Source: Mycobacterium paraense (GTDB lineage Bacteria > Actinomycetota > Actinomycetes > Mycobacteriales > Mycobacteriaceae). From it: a stretch of DNA of 64,000 bases. Positions 43,023-52,407 of this stretch are shown here, piece after piece; within the stretch, counting starts at the first letter, position 1; every line of letters begins with the position of its first letter. The translations under genes and the position numbers were made by a program. Where the stretch lies: contig NZ_LQPM01000051.1 in assembly GCF_002101815.1 (NCBI RefSeq), positions 62,001 through 126,000 of the forward strand, given 5' to 3'. The notes under the pieces are model-generated. The model saw nothing but the letters and a program-made list of their open reading frames with translations. It was not told where the DNA came from and made no database searches.

Positions 43023-44018
43023 TTACCGCCCGGATACCTGAGCCACGCGGATGCGCGGGCCGGCGCGAGCCACCAGGCGGGTGATGCCGAGGAAACGCTC
43101 GCCGTCGATGATCGGCGACAGCGGCTCCCCGTCGGCCTCGATGATCATCTCGCGGCCGTTGACGTCCCGGACCCGCTCGCCACGCATCGTCCCGTTGGTG
43201 AGCGCCGCGGGAAGCTGCGCGACGATCTTCGACGGCCTTACCTCCCCGGCTTGGAAGTGCAGCGCACCGGGTTCGGCGGCCTTCGGGAAGAGCCGGAACG
43301 GCCCCCCGATGCGCAGGTCGATGGCGCCGGCGTGCAGCAGCCGGTGGGTGCGCGTCGGCACCTCCTCGCCGTCGATCACGACGCGGGCGCGCGTCGGGGT
43401 GAACAGGACGGACGCGTAATTCGGCGTCTTCACCCGGCTGGGAGCGACCTTGGAGGTCAGGTAGTCGCCGAACGAACGGGCGATCACCCGGGCGACGGCC
43501 AAACGGTCGTGGTCGGGCGAGTCGTAATACCTTTCGTAGAACCGGTTTCCGACGCCGCCGGCGGCCAGCCCGAAGCACAGCCGGTGAAACGCCGCGCCGT
43601 CCTCGGTTTCGCCGTCGAGTTCCAAGGTGTCCAGGCGCATTTCGGGCGGGGGCCGGTCGGCCTCCGCGGCGGTCGCCAAGGCGCGGATGATCCCGTCGGC
43701 GCGGCCCCGGACCCGCGCCTTGCGCGCGACGGCGTTGACGCTGCCGCCGTTGCTGGGCACGAAGGTCGGCCAGCGGTCGGGATCGGCGATGCACTGCTCG
43801 ATTTCGTTGACCAGCCAGTGCAGCGCGCCGTCGCCACCATCGCCGACGAGGTGGGTGGTCCGTGGATTGAGCTCCTTGATGGTCCTGCGGAGATCCTCGA
43901 CGGACGCGGTCTCGTGCACCTCGCCCCAGGGGCCGACGATCCGGCGCAATTCGGCGGCGCGATCCGGCGCGGCGCGGTTCTTGCGCGCGAGCGGATTGAC
44001 GATGACGCCGAGGTACAT
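43023..44018 (-). CDS. Diacylglycerol kinase-family lipid kinase
   Basis: A 331-residue protein of the bacterial DAGK/sphingosine kinase-like family. The start MYLGVIVNPLARKNR, the ATP loop HLVGDGGDGALHWLVNEI, FVPSNGGSVNAVARKARVRG (phosphate-binding) and RVVIDGEEV near the C-terminal domain are recognisable. It phosphorylates a lipid alcohol such as diacylglycerol at the inner membrane face. Among these signatures VGDGGDG departs slightly from the usual GGDGT. The ATG at 44018 lacks a clear ribosome-binding site. Confidence 0.82.
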   Translation of the reverse strand: MYLGVIVNPLARKNRAAPDRAAELRRIVGPWGEVHETASVEDLRRTIKELNPRTTHLVGDGGDGALHWLVNEIEQCIADPDRWPTFVPSNGGSVNAVARKARVRGRADGIIRALATAAEADRPPPEMRLDTLELDGETEDGAAFHRLCFGLAAGGVGNRFYERYYDSPDHDRLAVARVIARSFGDYLTSKVAPSRVKTPNYASVLFTPTRARVVIDGEEVPTRTHRLLHAGAIDLRIGGPFRLFPKAAEPGALHFQAGEVRPSKIVAQLPAALTNGTMRGERVRDVNGREMIIEADGEPLSPIIDGERFLGITRLVARAGPRIRVAQVSGR

Positions 44019-44149
44019 CCCCCGAACGATACCCGCGACGGCTGGGTGGCCGAGATCCCGACGCCCGGCCGTCGGATCGTATTGGGCTGTTGTACAGCGG
44101 TTTTGCACCCCTCAGGAGCGGCCGCGGTGGCAAAGCTAGGGTGGCTGCC

Positions 44150-45019
44150 ATGCCAGGTTGGACCGCAGCAGACCTGCCCTCGTTCGCCGGACGCACCGCG
44201 ATCGTCACGGGCGCCAACGCCGGGCTGGGCGAGGTGACCGCCCGAGAGTTGGCCCGCGTCGGGGCCCACGTCGTCCTCGCGGTGCGCGACACCGCGAAGG
44301 GCGACAAGGCGGCCGCGCGCATGACCGGCGACGTCGAGGTGCGCCGGCTCGACCTGCAGGACCTGGCCTCGGTGCGCCGCTTCGCCGACGACGTCGAGAA
44401 GGTCGACGTCCTCGTCAACAACGCCGGCATCATGGCCACCAACCACGCGGTCACCGCCGACGGCTTCGAGGGTCAAATCGGCACCAACCACCTCGGACAC
44501 TTCGCGCTGACCAACCTGTTGTTGCCCAAGCTGACCGACCGCGTCGTCACGGTGTCCTCGCTGCTGCACCACATCGGATTCATCAGCCTCAAAGACCTGA
44601 ACTGGCAGTCCCGCCGGTATTCGGCCTGGCTGGCCTACGGCCAGTCGAAGCTGGCCAACCTCCTGTTCACCAGCGAGTTGCAACGGCGCTTGCATGCCGC
44701 CGGTTCTTCGCTGCGCGCGCTGGCCGCCCACCCCGGCTGGTCGCACACGAACCTGCAAGGCAACTCGGGCCGCAAACTGGGCGACGCGGCGGTGCTGGCC
44801 GTCGACCGGCTGGTGTCCACCGACGCGGACTTCGGCGCCCGCCAGACGTTGTACGCCGCATCGCAGGACCTGCCCGGCGACACGTTCGTCGGTCCCCGAT
44901 TCGGCCTCTATGGCCGCACCCAGCCGACCTGGCGAAATTGGCCGGCCAAGCGCGCGGCCACCGCCGCCGCGCTCTGGGAACTGTCCGAGCGGCTGACCGG
45001 GACGAAATTCCCCCTCTGA
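44150..45019 (+). CDS. Short-chain dehydrogenase/reductase
   Basis: A 289-residue SDR with the TGANAGLG NAD(P)-binding loop, NNAG at the fourth strand and catalytic Tyr/Lys in YGQSKLAN, with Ser in VSSLLHH. It resembles the retinol-dehydrogenase-like 'oxidoreductase' SDRs common in mycobacteria; the substrate is unknown. ATG at 44150 opens the family N-terminus (MPGWTAADLPSFAGRTAIVTG). It is divergent from the lipid kinase gene (131 bp apart). Confidence 0.9.
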   Translation: MPGWTAADLPSFAGRTAIVTGANAGLGEVTARELARVGAHVVLAVRDTAKGDKAAARMTGDVEVRRLDLQDLASVRRFADDVEKVDVLVNNAGIMATNHAVTADGFEGQIGTNHLGHFALTNLLLPKLTDRVVTVSSLLHHIGFISLKDLNWQSRRYSAWLAYGQSKLANLLFTSELQRRLHAAGSSLRALAAHPGWSHTNLQGNSGRKLGDAAVLAVDRLVSTDADFGARQTLYAASQDLPGDTFVGPRFGLYGRTQPTWRNWPAKRAATAAALWELSERLTGTKFPL

Positions 45020-45151
45020 CCCGCGGCTGATCGCCTCGACGGGCCGGGTCCGCGCGGCGCGGTTAGATTGGATGAATAGCCAGTCGCTGAGCAACCCAGC
45101 TAACAGCACAACGCAACGCCGCAAACAGGCGCGCGAGCGAGGAGGTCACCC

Positions 45152-46069
45152 ATGTCGAGGACGGATATGGCGGCACTTCTCGCCCTGCTGGCCGCGCTGG
45201 CATCCGCGATCGGAAACGTCATCCGGCAGCGGTCCGCGCAGGAGGTCACCGACAAGCAGGTCGGCCACCTGACGCTGTTCGGCATGTTATTGCGCGACAC
45301 CCGTTGGTGGCTGGGCGGTTTGGGGGACATCTCCAGCTACTGCCTGCTCGCCGTGGCCCTCGACAAGGGTTCGGTGCTGTTGGTGATGTCGCTGCAGGTG
45401 ACCGCGTTGCTGTTCGCCTTGCCGATTTATGCGCGAGTGACGCGTCATCGGGTGACCCGCACCGAGTGGCTGTGGGCGGTGTTGCTGGCCGTGGCATTGG
45501 CAATCGTCATCGCGGTCGGGCAGCCGGCGGGTGGTCATGAGCAGGGCTCGCTACAGGCTTGGCTGATCGTGGCCGTCGTGATGGGCCCGCCGTTGCTGCT
45601 GGGTGTGCTGGGCGCCCGGATCTGGGCGGACCGTCCGGCTGCGGCGCTGTTGCTGGCGGCCGTGGCGGGTTCGTTGTTGGCGGTGTTCTCGGTGCTGATG
45701 AAGGGCGTCGTCGACGTCATCGAACACACGCCGGGCCAGCTGTGGCACACGCCCGAGCTGTATGCGTGGGTGGCCACCGGCGTGGCCGGAATGATCTTCC
45801 ACCAGTCGGCCTATCGCGCCGGCGCGCTGACCGCCTCACTGCCGACGATCATCGTCGCGAAGCCCGTCGTGGCCGGGGTGCTTGGAATCGTGGTGCTCGG
45901 CGAGACCTTGAACGCGGACGGCAAGCAGTGGTTCCTGCTGGCGGTGGCGGCCGCGGTGGTGATCGCCGCGACCGTGGGGCTGGCCCGCGGCGAGGCGGCC
46001 ACCATGGCCGCCGGCGCGGGGCGCGACCTGAAGATCGCCGACAAGCCCAAGGCGGCGTCGCAAGCCTGA
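45152..46069 (+). CDS. DMT-superfamily (EamA-like) permease, paralog 2
   Basis: A 305-residue membrane protein with about ten helices. It is a paralog of the protein at 13944-14831: both begin with an Ala/Leu helix, then IRQRSAQEVTDKQVGHLTLF / EQRSAQQVTDKPVGTLALF, and share SVLMKGVVD and FHQSAYRAGALTASLP. They probably export a small metabolite. ATG follows gaggaggtcac. It converges with the EmbR-like gene (17 nt apart). Confidence 0.84.
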   Translation: MSRTDMAALLALLAALASAIGNVIRQRSAQEVTDKQVGHLTLFGMLLRDTRWWLGGLGDISSYCLLAVALDKGSVLLVMSLQVTALLFALPIYARVTRHRVTRTEWLWAVLLAVALAIVIAVGQPAGGHEQGSLQAWLIVAVVMGPPLLLGVLGARIWADRPAAALLLAAVAGSLLAVFSVLMKGVVDVIEHTPGQLWHTPELYAWVATGVAGMIFHQSAYRAGALTASLPTIIVAKPVVAGVLGIVVLGETLNADGKQWFLLAVAAAVVIAATVGLARGEAATMAAGAGRDLKIADKPKAASQA

Positions 46070-46086
46070 TCGGCTGGGCCGCGCGG

Positions 46087-47220
46087 TCAGCCTTCGCGGA
46101 TCTCGAAGGTGAACTCGTGGCCGCAGATGCAGATGCGGTCGCCATCGGCCAGCGTCGCGCTGACCCGAATCCGCTGTCCAGCCACCTCGACCCCGTTCGC
46201 CGACTGTAGATCGGTGATGACAAAGCTGTTGCCGGTATCGACGATCACCGCGTGGTAGCGGCTGACGGTGTCGTCGTCGATGACGATGTCGTTGTCGACG
46301 AGGCGGCCGACCCGGGTGGCCTGTGCGAGCAGCGGATGGCGGCCGCCGGCGGCATCGCGCAGGTGTGCGACGGCGGACTCGCGCGAGCCCCCGGACGGCC
46401 GGCGCAGAGTCGCGGCAGCGCGCTTTGCCGTTGCGCGGGCGGCGTTTTGGGCGTCCAGCGGCTCCTGGCGAAGGATGCGCTGATGAAGGCCCCGCAGTGT
46501 GGGCCCGGGATCGATGCCCAGATCGTCGGCGAGCGTGGCCTTCAGCCGGCCGTAGGCGTCCAGCGCGTCGTATTGGCGCTCCGCCAGGTAGTAGGCGGTT
46601 ATCAGCTGTGCCCACAACGGTTCTCGGTAGGGATGCTCGGCCACGAGGGCTTCGAGCTCGCTAATCACGGAATGTGTTCGGCCGCAGGCTATCTCGGCCT
46701 CGGCCCGCGCCGTCAGTGTGACCAGCTTGTCCTCGGTCAGCGCGGCGGCGAAGGCGTCGACGAACCCGAAGTCGCGCAGATCCTCGAGCACCGGGCCGCG
46801 CCACTCGGCCAGCGCCGCCGACAGGTGGCCGCTGGCCTCTTCGAACCGCCCGGCGGTGGCGGCCTGAATCCCGGCTCGTCGTTCGATGGCGAAGCGGCCG
46901 AAATCGCAAGCCTCGTCGGGCACGTTGAGCCGATAGCCCGGCTGCGCGCTGACCAGGACGGCGCCCGCATCCGCACCGGCGCCGCCCACCAGGCGGCGAA
47001 GCCGGGATACGTGCGCGTGCAGGCTCGCCCGGGCCTCGGGCGGTGGGCCCTGCTGCCATGCGGCGTCGATCAGTGAGTCGATCGGGACGGTGCGATTCCG
47101 GTTGATCAGCAGGGTGGCCAGCACGGCCCGCTGCTTTGCCGGCCCCAGCGGCAGGTCCGCACCGTCGGCGCGCAGCTGCAACGGTCCCAACACCCCAAAC
47201 CGGATAGCGCTGTGGGCCAT
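46087..47220 (-). CDS. EmbR-like transcriptional regulator (OmpR-type HTH, BTAD, FHA)
   Basis: A 377-residue protein with the AfsR/SARP layout. An N-terminal OmpR-like wHTH (LGPLQLRADGADLPLGPAKQRAVLATLLINRN, about 1-95) precedes a bacterial transcriptional activation domain of TPR-like helices (about 100-245). A C-terminal FHA domain (about 280-375: TRVGRLVDNDIVIDDDTVSRYHAVIVD ... NGVEV) binds phosphothreonine. EmbR in M. tuberculosis is phosphorylated by PknH and activates arabinosyltransferase genes. The Ser/Thr kinase is directly upstream here (26 nt), so phospho-control by that kinase is likely. Gene order is kinase then regulator, reversed from the pknH-embR order I recall, so this may be a paralog. 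Confidence 0.85.
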   Translation of the reverse strand: MAHSAIRFGVLGPLQLRADGADLPLGPAKQRAVLATLLINRNRTVPIDSLIDAAWQQGPPPEARASLHAHVSRLRRLVGGAGADAGAVLVSAQPGYRLNVPDEACDFGRFAIERRAGIQAATAGRFEEASGHLSAALAEWRGPVLEDLRDFGFVDAFAAALTEDKLVTLTARAEAEIACGRTHSVISELEALVAEHPYREPLWAQLITAYYLAERQYDALDAYGRLKATLADDLGIDPGPTLRGLHQRILRQEPLDAQNAARATAKRAAATLRRPSGGSRESAVAHLRDAAGGRHPLLAQATRVGRLVDNDIVIDDDTVSRYHAVIVDTGNSFVITDLQSANGVEVAGQRIRVSATLADGDRICICGHEFTFEIREG

Positions 47221-47246
47221 CGGGCAACAATCCCTTCAGCTCGGAC

Positions 47247-48647
47247 TCACCAAACGTATACGCGCGCGTTGGCGCCGCCGACGCAGGTGATCCAGCTGTC
47301 TCCGGGATGCTGCTGGCAGTGGACCAAGAAGTTCGAGCCGTTGCACAACGCGCCGGGGACCGTCTTGCAGTCCACGGCACCCGGCGCCGAGACCGCGCGC
47401 GGCAGCGGGCTGGCGTTGCCGTATTCGGCCCAGTACGACGTCAGCACGCTGTCGGCGAAAAGGCATGAGGTTTCCGGGGTTCCGCGCCCGGCGTGCGCGC
47501 CGAAGCCCGTCGCCGTCGGCAGCGAGAAGCCCTGATCGCAGGATTGATGCAGGCTGCTCAGGTCGGGTCCGGTGATCAGCGGGGGCAGCACGGCACGCGC
47601 GGGCGGGGGCTGATCGTGCCCGGCCGGCTGGTTTACCCGGAGGGCGACGACGACAGCGGCGCCCGCCAGCACCAGCGCCACCGCGATCACCGACGCCAGC
47701 AACCACCTCCGCGGCCGCTGGCCCGGACCGCGGTCGCCGCCCGGATCCGCGGCGAGCGTGCCCACCGACAGCGGGCGGGTGCCGTCCGGGTCGACCGCCG
47801 ACCGCATGGCGTCGGTCGGATCGTCCGCGCCGCCGAGTGCCCGCTCGGCGGCGCGGGCCAGGCCACCCGCCGTTGCGTACCGATCCTCGGGGTCCTTGGC
47901 CATGCCGCGGGCCACCACGTTGTCGAGCGCGGCGGGGATCCGGGCGTTCGCCGCGCTCGGTCGCGGGGGCGGCAGCGCGAGGTGCGCCGCCACCAGATGT
48001 TCGAGACTGTCGCCGGCGAACGGGGCGTCCCCGGTCAGCGACTCGTACAGCACGCACGCCAACGAGTAGACGTCGACCGCGGGCGTCGCCGCCTTGGCGT
48101 TGAAGCGTTCGGGCGCCATGTAATTCAACGTGCCGATCTGAGTGCCCACGGTCGTCAGGCGGGGGTCGGCCTTGGCCTGTGCGATTCCGAAGTCGACGAG
48201 ATACACGAAATCGGCGGGGGTCACGAGGATGTTCTGCGGCTTGACGTCGCGATGGATCAACCCTTCGGCGTGTGCCGCGTCCAGGGCGGCGGCGACCTGG
48301 CTGACGATGTTCACCGCCCGTGCGGGCGCCAGCGGTCCCTCCGCGATGAGCTCGAGCAGCGTCCGTCCCTGCACCAGGCGCATGTCGATGTAGAGACTGC
48401 CGTCGATCTCGCCCCAGTCGTGAATGGGGATGACGTGCGGTTCCTGCAGCATCGCCGCCGCCTGCGACTCGCGCTGGAACCGGGTCCGGAATGTGGTGTT
48501 GCTGGAGAACTCCTCGGCCAGTACCTTGAGCGCGATGGTCCGCCCCTTGCCGGTGTCGTAGGCCTCGTACACGACCCCGCCGCCGCCCTTGCCGAGCTGG
48601 CGCGTGATGTCGTACTTGCCGAACGTCGTGCCGACGCGCGAGTCCAC
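47247..48647 (-). CDS. Receptor-type Ser/Thr protein kinase
   Basis: A 466-residue transmembrane kinase. The kinase domain spans about 10-270: GKGGGGVVYEAYD loop, Lys41, HRDVKPQN (Asp134), DFG at 152-154, APE at 178-180. A Pro/Asp-rich juxtamembrane linker leads to one transmembrane helix (about 315-337). The extracytoplasmic domain of about 125 residues has six Cys (370, 395, 427, 435, 444, 455), probably three disulfides. That outer domain is not the PknH-C domain. I chose GTG 48647 because gagg lies 8 nt before it; GTG 48653 is also possible. It heads a transcript with the EmbR-like regulator, its probable target. Confidence 0.87.
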   Translation of the reverse strand: MDSRVGTTFGKYDITRQLGKGGGGVVYEAYDTGKGRTIALKVLAEEFSSNTTFRTRFQRESQAAAMLQEPHVIPIHDWGEIDGSLYIDMRLVQGRTLLELIAEGPLAPARAVNIVSQVAAALDAAHAEGLIHRDVKPQNILVTPADFVYLVDFGIAQAKADPRLTTVGTQIGTLNYMAPERFNAKAATPAVDVYSLACVLYESLTGDAPFAGDSLEHLVAAHLALPPPRPSAANARIPAALDNVVARGMAKDPEDRYATAGGLARAAERALGGADDPTDAMRSAVDPDGTRPLSVGTLAADPGGDRGPGQRPRRWLLASVIAVALVLAGAAVVVALRVNQPAGHDQPPPARAVLPPLITGPDLSSLHQSCDQGFSLPTATGFGAHAGRGTPETSCLFADSVLTSYWAEYGNASPLPRAVSAPGAVDCKTVPGALCNGSNFLVHCQQHPGDSWITCVGGANARVYVW

Positions 48648-48841
48648 CGCCACCGCCTCGATTTTTCGGTTACCGACGCAGTATCTCCCCTGGTGGCCGG
48701 CAACGCACCTGTTTGCCGCAAAGCCGCCGCGGCGGGCTCGGCCACCCGCGCAAGATTCGCGCAAGAAACGCGCAAGGCACCCGCCGGAGGCTTTGCGTGA
48801 CCGGGCGGCAGGACCCGGGACACGTTTCTCAGGAGCCCGAT

Positions 48842-50026
48842 ATGACCACCACGTCCCGCGCGATGTTCGCGCTGCTGGCAATGACGACGATCGCCCTTGC
48901 GCCCACGGCATCCGCCGAGCCCGACGGTCCGCAGCCGATGGCGGCCCACGGCGTCGAGGCCCCGCTGTCGGCCGTTCCCTGGTCGCAGGTCGGCCCCGGC
49001 TGGATGCTCGGCATGTGGAGCCCGGCCCCCGGGTTGCACACCGGCGAGTCGCCGCCCCCCGGCTCCCCCAGCTGGCAGACGGCCACCAGGACGCTGTACC
49101 TGGTCGACCCGGCGGGCGGCCGCTACCCGATCACGACGTTCCCCCCGCCCGGCGACGGCGCCCCCACCGGCCTGGTCGACTGGTCCGGCGACGGGACCCG
49201 CGCCCTGTTCACCACGGAAGGCAAGGGCCAGACGGTCCTCACGGAGGTCGACCTGCGCAGTGGGACGAAGACATCGTTCACCGTCGACCGCACCGACGTC
49301 ACCGCGCATTACACGCGCCCCGACGGCAAGGCGGTGCTGCTGTACAAGTGGAAGGGCTCGAAACCCGCATCGCTCGAACGATTCGACCTTGCCGGCAACC
49401 GCCAGCTGACGTACCCAGTCGGGGAGGACCTCGACGGATACCTGTCCGCACCCGATGGCACGCGGCTGGTCGTGGGCACGGCCACCGGCCTGGCCTTGAT
49501 GGGCAACGACGGGTCCGCCGGAAGGGCGGTGCCGGTCGCCGCCGGGCAAAAGGACTGCACACCGCTGCGCTGGTGGGACACGGGCTCGTCGACCGCCCTC
49601 ACCCGCTGCGAGAGTTCCGCCGGGTCCCAGCTGTGGCTGGTGCCGATCGACGGCGGCACACCGACCGCCCTCACCGCGCCGAACAATGGGCAGCACAGCC
49701 CCGATTACGGCGACCTCAACGCGTGGCAGCTGCCCAGCGGGACCTTCCTGCAGGCCGCCGGCGCGTGCGGCGTCGTCTTCCTCGCCAAGCTCAACGGCGA
49801 CGGCACCACCTCACGCGTCTCGGTGCCCGGCGTGACGAGCGACAGCGTCGTCGTGGTCGGCGCGCACGGGGGCGACCTCCAGCTCAAGACGAGGGCCGGC
49901 TGCGGGAGCGGCCAGTCCCTCATCGACTACAACCCCGCGGCGGGCACGTCCACGGTGCTGCTCGGGCCGTCGGTCAACGGCGGCGGCGTCGTGAGTGCGG
50001 TCCCGTATCCGGGCCAAAGGACGTGA
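48842..50026 (+). CDS. Secreted beta-propeller-like protein, paralog 1
   Basis: A 394-residue exported protein with a Sec signal (TTTSRAMFALLAMTTIALAPTASA). Internal repeats of W-S-G-D-G-T-R-A-L and PDG-x-x-L-V-L blades resemble TolB-like WD40-type propellers (GLVDWSGDGTRALF, SAPDGTRLVVGTATGLALMGNDG). It has 40-50 percent-looking identity by eye to 52408-53646 (shared GWMLxxWSP, TLYLVDPAGGRYPITTFPP). Probably an envelope protein that binds a ligand; function unknown. ATG is preceded by aggag. The gene starts 194 nt from the divergent kinase gene. Confidence 0.8.
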   Translation: MTTTSRAMFALLAMTTIALAPTASAEPDGPQPMAAHGVEAPLSAVPWSQVGPGWMLGMWSPAPGLHTGESPPPGSPSWQTATRTLYLVDPAGGRYPITTFPPPGDGAPTGLVDWSGDGTRALFTTEGKGQTVLTEVDLRSGTKTSFTVDRTDVTAHYTRPDGKAVLLYKWKGSKPASLERFDLAGNRQLTYPVGEDLDGYLSAPDGTRLVVGTATGLALMGNDGSAGRAVPVAAGQKDCTPLRWWDTGSSTALTRCESSAGSQLWLVPIDGGTPTALTAPNNGQHSPDYGDLNAWQLPSGTFLQAAGACGVVFLAKLNGDGTTSRVSVPGVTSDSVVVVGAHGGDLQLKTRAGCGSGQSLIDYNPAAGTSTVLLGPSVNGGGVVSAVPYPGQRT

Positions 50027-50031
50027 CCAAT

Positions 50032-50715
50032 ATGACGAAAACGACACGTGCCCAGTGCGTTACCGTGTCGGCTGTCCTCGCCACCGCGATCGCTTCGTTC
50101 GGCGTCGTCATCGCGCCGCCCGCAATCGCCGACGCGGCGTGCGGCCCGGGCGGCCCACCGCCCGGCGCGGCGGGTAAGGACGTCAGCGTTGCTTACGGCC
50201 AGCCGGCCACGTTGTGGATCACCGACACGGCCGTCGGCATCGCTACCGCGCAGGGCTACGGCGAGGCAAAGATATTGAGCGCCAGCCCGCTTCAGCGCTC
50301 GGCGCTGCTGATCGACGCCCAGCAGGACGGTAAACATCAGATCATCGTCGACGCCGGCCGGGAGGCGATCCTCTACGCGGTGTCCGGCTGCACCATCACC
50401 CCGGTTGTGGATCGGCAGGGCGCGTCCTTCCGGTTCGACCTCGGGCACCGCAGGGGCAACGACGACGGCGTCGGCTGCAGCGACCTCGGCGACGGACGCC
50501 GCCTGATCGGGCTGCTACAGCTGCGGGACGAACAAGACAACCCCGTAATGGCCTTACGCCGCACGGAGATCGAACTCAACGATGCCACGGCGACGATCGG
50601 CCGCTCCGACACCGTCCCGGTGAGGTCGGATCACGACCCGGCGTGGACCACGGCGAGCGACATCAGCTGCGGCGAGCTGACCATGCGAAAAGACGGCGTC
50701 CAAGCGCCGTTTTGA
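50032..50715 (+). CDS. Exported hypothetical protein, 227 aa
   Basis: A protein with a Sec signal (TKTTRAQCVTVSAVLATAIASFGVVIAPPAIADA) and a mature domain rich in beta-strand-like segments (DVSVAYGQPATLWITDTAVGIATAQGYGEAKIL, HQIIVDAGREAILYAVSGC). Several Cys are present. No domain is recognised. GTG at 50023 overlapping the previous stop (GTGA) is an alternative; the ATG at 50032 is better spaced from aaagga. It is co-directional and nearly fused to the gene before it, so both are probably one transcript. Confidence 0.7.
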   Translation: MTKTTRAQCVTVSAVLATAIASFGVVIAPPAIADAACGPGGPPPGAAGKDVSVAYGQPATLWITDTAVGIATAQGYGEAKILSASPLQRSALLIDAQQDGKHQIIVDAGREAILYAVSGCTITPVVDRQGASFRFDLGHRRGNDDGVGCSDLGDGRRLIGLLQLRDEQDNPVMALRRTEIELNDATATIGRSDTVPVRSDHDPAWTTASDISCGELTMRKDGVQAPF

Positions 50716-50766
50716 CGCAAGGCACACGCAAGGATCGCACAAGGACTCCCCCGCAGGCTTATACCC

Positions 50767-51663
50767 ATGAGAAAAGCTATCGCCCTGGCCGTAACGGTCG
50801 GGATCGCCACGGCGACATTGTCGACGGCGGGCTGCTCCACGATCACCACCGGGGCCCCGGCGGCCGCGACGTCACCGAGCGCCAGCCAGCCGCACCGGTT
50901 GGCCTATGCGCCGCAAGTCGAGCTGAAGTTCGGCAAGTTGATCAACCACCCCGCCGGCGTGGCGGTGGACGCAGCGGACAACGTGTACGTACTCGACTTG
51001 TACTACGGCCAGGTGTGGAGGGCCCCGGCGGGCACGAATGACCCTGAGCCGCTGCCGTTTATCGGCCTCGGCCAAGCCCTGCACGCCGCGGTGGACACTG
51101 CGGGCAACCTCTACGTGACCGACGGCAGGGGCAAGCGAGTTCTGAAGCTGATAGCGGGGACGCCGACGCCCACCGTGCTGCCCTTCACCGACCTCGACGC
51201 GATCGCGGGGGTCGCGGTCGACGGATCCGGCAACGTCTACGTCAGCGACTCGGGCAGCAACCGGGTGTCAAAGCTGGAGCCAGGAGCCACGACCCCGACG
51301 GTGCTGCCGTTCAACGGCATTCACCCCGATGGCGTGGCGGTGGACAGCAACGGGAACGTCTACGTCGTCGACTCCGACGGCAAGCGGGTGTTGAAGCTGG
51401 CGCCCGGCGCCACTAACCCAACGGTATTGCCGTTCACCGACCTCAAGCTGCCCACCCAGCTGGCGGTGGACCCTCGTGGCAACGTCTACGTCGTCGACCT
51501 CGGCACCAACCGGGTGCTGAAGTGGGACGCCGGCGCGAGCGGCCCAACCGTGCTGCCGTTCACCGACCTCAAAGACCCCTCCTACGTGGCGGTCGACAGC
51601 CGGGGCAACGTGTACCTCAACGACGGACTTCACTTCCGCATCCTCGAGCTGGCGGTGCGGTGA
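50767..51663 (+). CDS. NHL-repeat beta-propeller lipoprotein (PknD sensor-like)
   Basis: A 298-residue lipoprotein. The lipobox STAGC puts the lipidated Cys at 23. About six NHL blades follow, each with a GVAVDxxGNVYVxDxGxxRVxKL pattern, spaced about 40 residues, forming a six-bladed propeller. In M. tuberculosis the extracellular sensor of PknD has such repeats, so this looks like a free-standing relative of that sensor. It lies 51 nt after the previous gene, and overlaps the next by one base pattern (tgatg). Confidence 0.88.
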   Translation: MRKAIALAVTVGIATATLSTAGCSTITTGAPAAATSPSASQPHRLAYAPQVELKFGKLINHPAGVAVDAADNVYVLDLYYGQVWRAPAGTNDPEPLPFIGLGQALHAAVDTAGNLYVTDGRGKRVLKLIAGTPTPTVLPFTDLDAIAGVAVDGSGNVYVSDSGSNRVSKLEPGATTPTVLPFNGIHPDGVAVDSNGNVYVVDSDGKRVLKLAPGATNPTVLPFTDLKLPTQLAVDPRGNVYVVDLGTNRVLKWDAGASGPTVLPFTDLKDPSYVAVDSRGNVYLNDGLHFRILELAVR

Positions 51664-52385
51664 TGAGGCGCGCATTGGTCGGGATCGCGGTCGCGGCGGT
51701 GATCGCCGGCGCGGCGGGCTGCGGCGGCCACCAGGCGAAGCCGGCGACGCCTGCGGCCACATCGGCTGCGGCGCAGGGGCAGTCGGCATGCACCGATCTC
51801 GCCGGGAGCATTGGTGGCGACCACCTCTGCCACGTTCGTAGCGCGACCCTCGCCTACACGATCGACATGAGCTTTCCCGTCGACTACCCGGAGATGCCGG
51901 CGGTGGCCGCGTTCCTGAAGCAAAACCGCGCCGCCTTCATCGACTGGGTCACCGAGGTGGGACCGCGCCAGCACCGCGGCCGGCCGTACCAATACGCGGT
52001 TACCGCCAAGACATATCGTTCGGGAGCGCCGGCTTCCGGCACCCAAAGCCTGGTGCTCATGATCGACAATGACACCGGCGCCGCCCACGAGGGCCACCCG
52101 AACACCACCTTCCGGGCGTTCAACTTCGACCTCGCCAGGCGCGTCCCGATCACCTTCGACACATTGTTCAAGCCGGGGACGAAACCGCGCGAGGTACTCG
52201 ACCCGATCGTCCGAGCCGAATTAGACGCCCCCGCTGCCGAACTCGACGAAGAGAAGTACCAAAACTTCGGCATCACCGACGACACGGTGATCTTCTTCTT
52301 TGGCCAAGACCAAGTGATACAGGACAACGCCGGACCCCACAAAGTCGCAGTCCCCCGCATCGAACTCGCATCGATGCTGGCCTGA
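51663..52385 (+). CDS. DUF3298/RsiV-like lipoprotein
   Basis: A 240-residue lipoprotein with lipobox AGAAGC (Cys20). The mature part resembles the DUF3298/MPT64-like fold: SFPVDYPEMPAVAAFLKQNRAAFIDWV, YQYAVTAKTYRSG, SLVLMIDNDTGAAHEGHPNTTFRAFNFDLARRVPITFDTLFKPG. In Bacillus RsiV such a domain binds lysozyme; in mycobacteria such proteins are secreted antigens. Start ATG overlaps the stop of the NHL gene (tgatg), so the two are coupled. Confidence 0.82.
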   Translation: MRRALVGIAVAAVIAGAAGCGGHQAKPATPAATSAAAQGQSACTDLAGSIGGDHLCHVRSATLAYTIDMSFPVDYPEMPAVAAFLKQNRAAFIDWVTEVGPRQHRGRPYQYAVTAKTYRSGAPASGTQSLVLMIDNDTGAAHEGHPNTTFRAFNFDLARRVPITFDTLFKPGTKPREVLDPIVRAELDAPAAELDEEKYQNFGITDDTVIFFFGQDQVIQDNAGPHKVAVPRIELASMLA

Positions 52386-52407
52386 TCTAGGAAGGAAACG
52401 AACCAAC

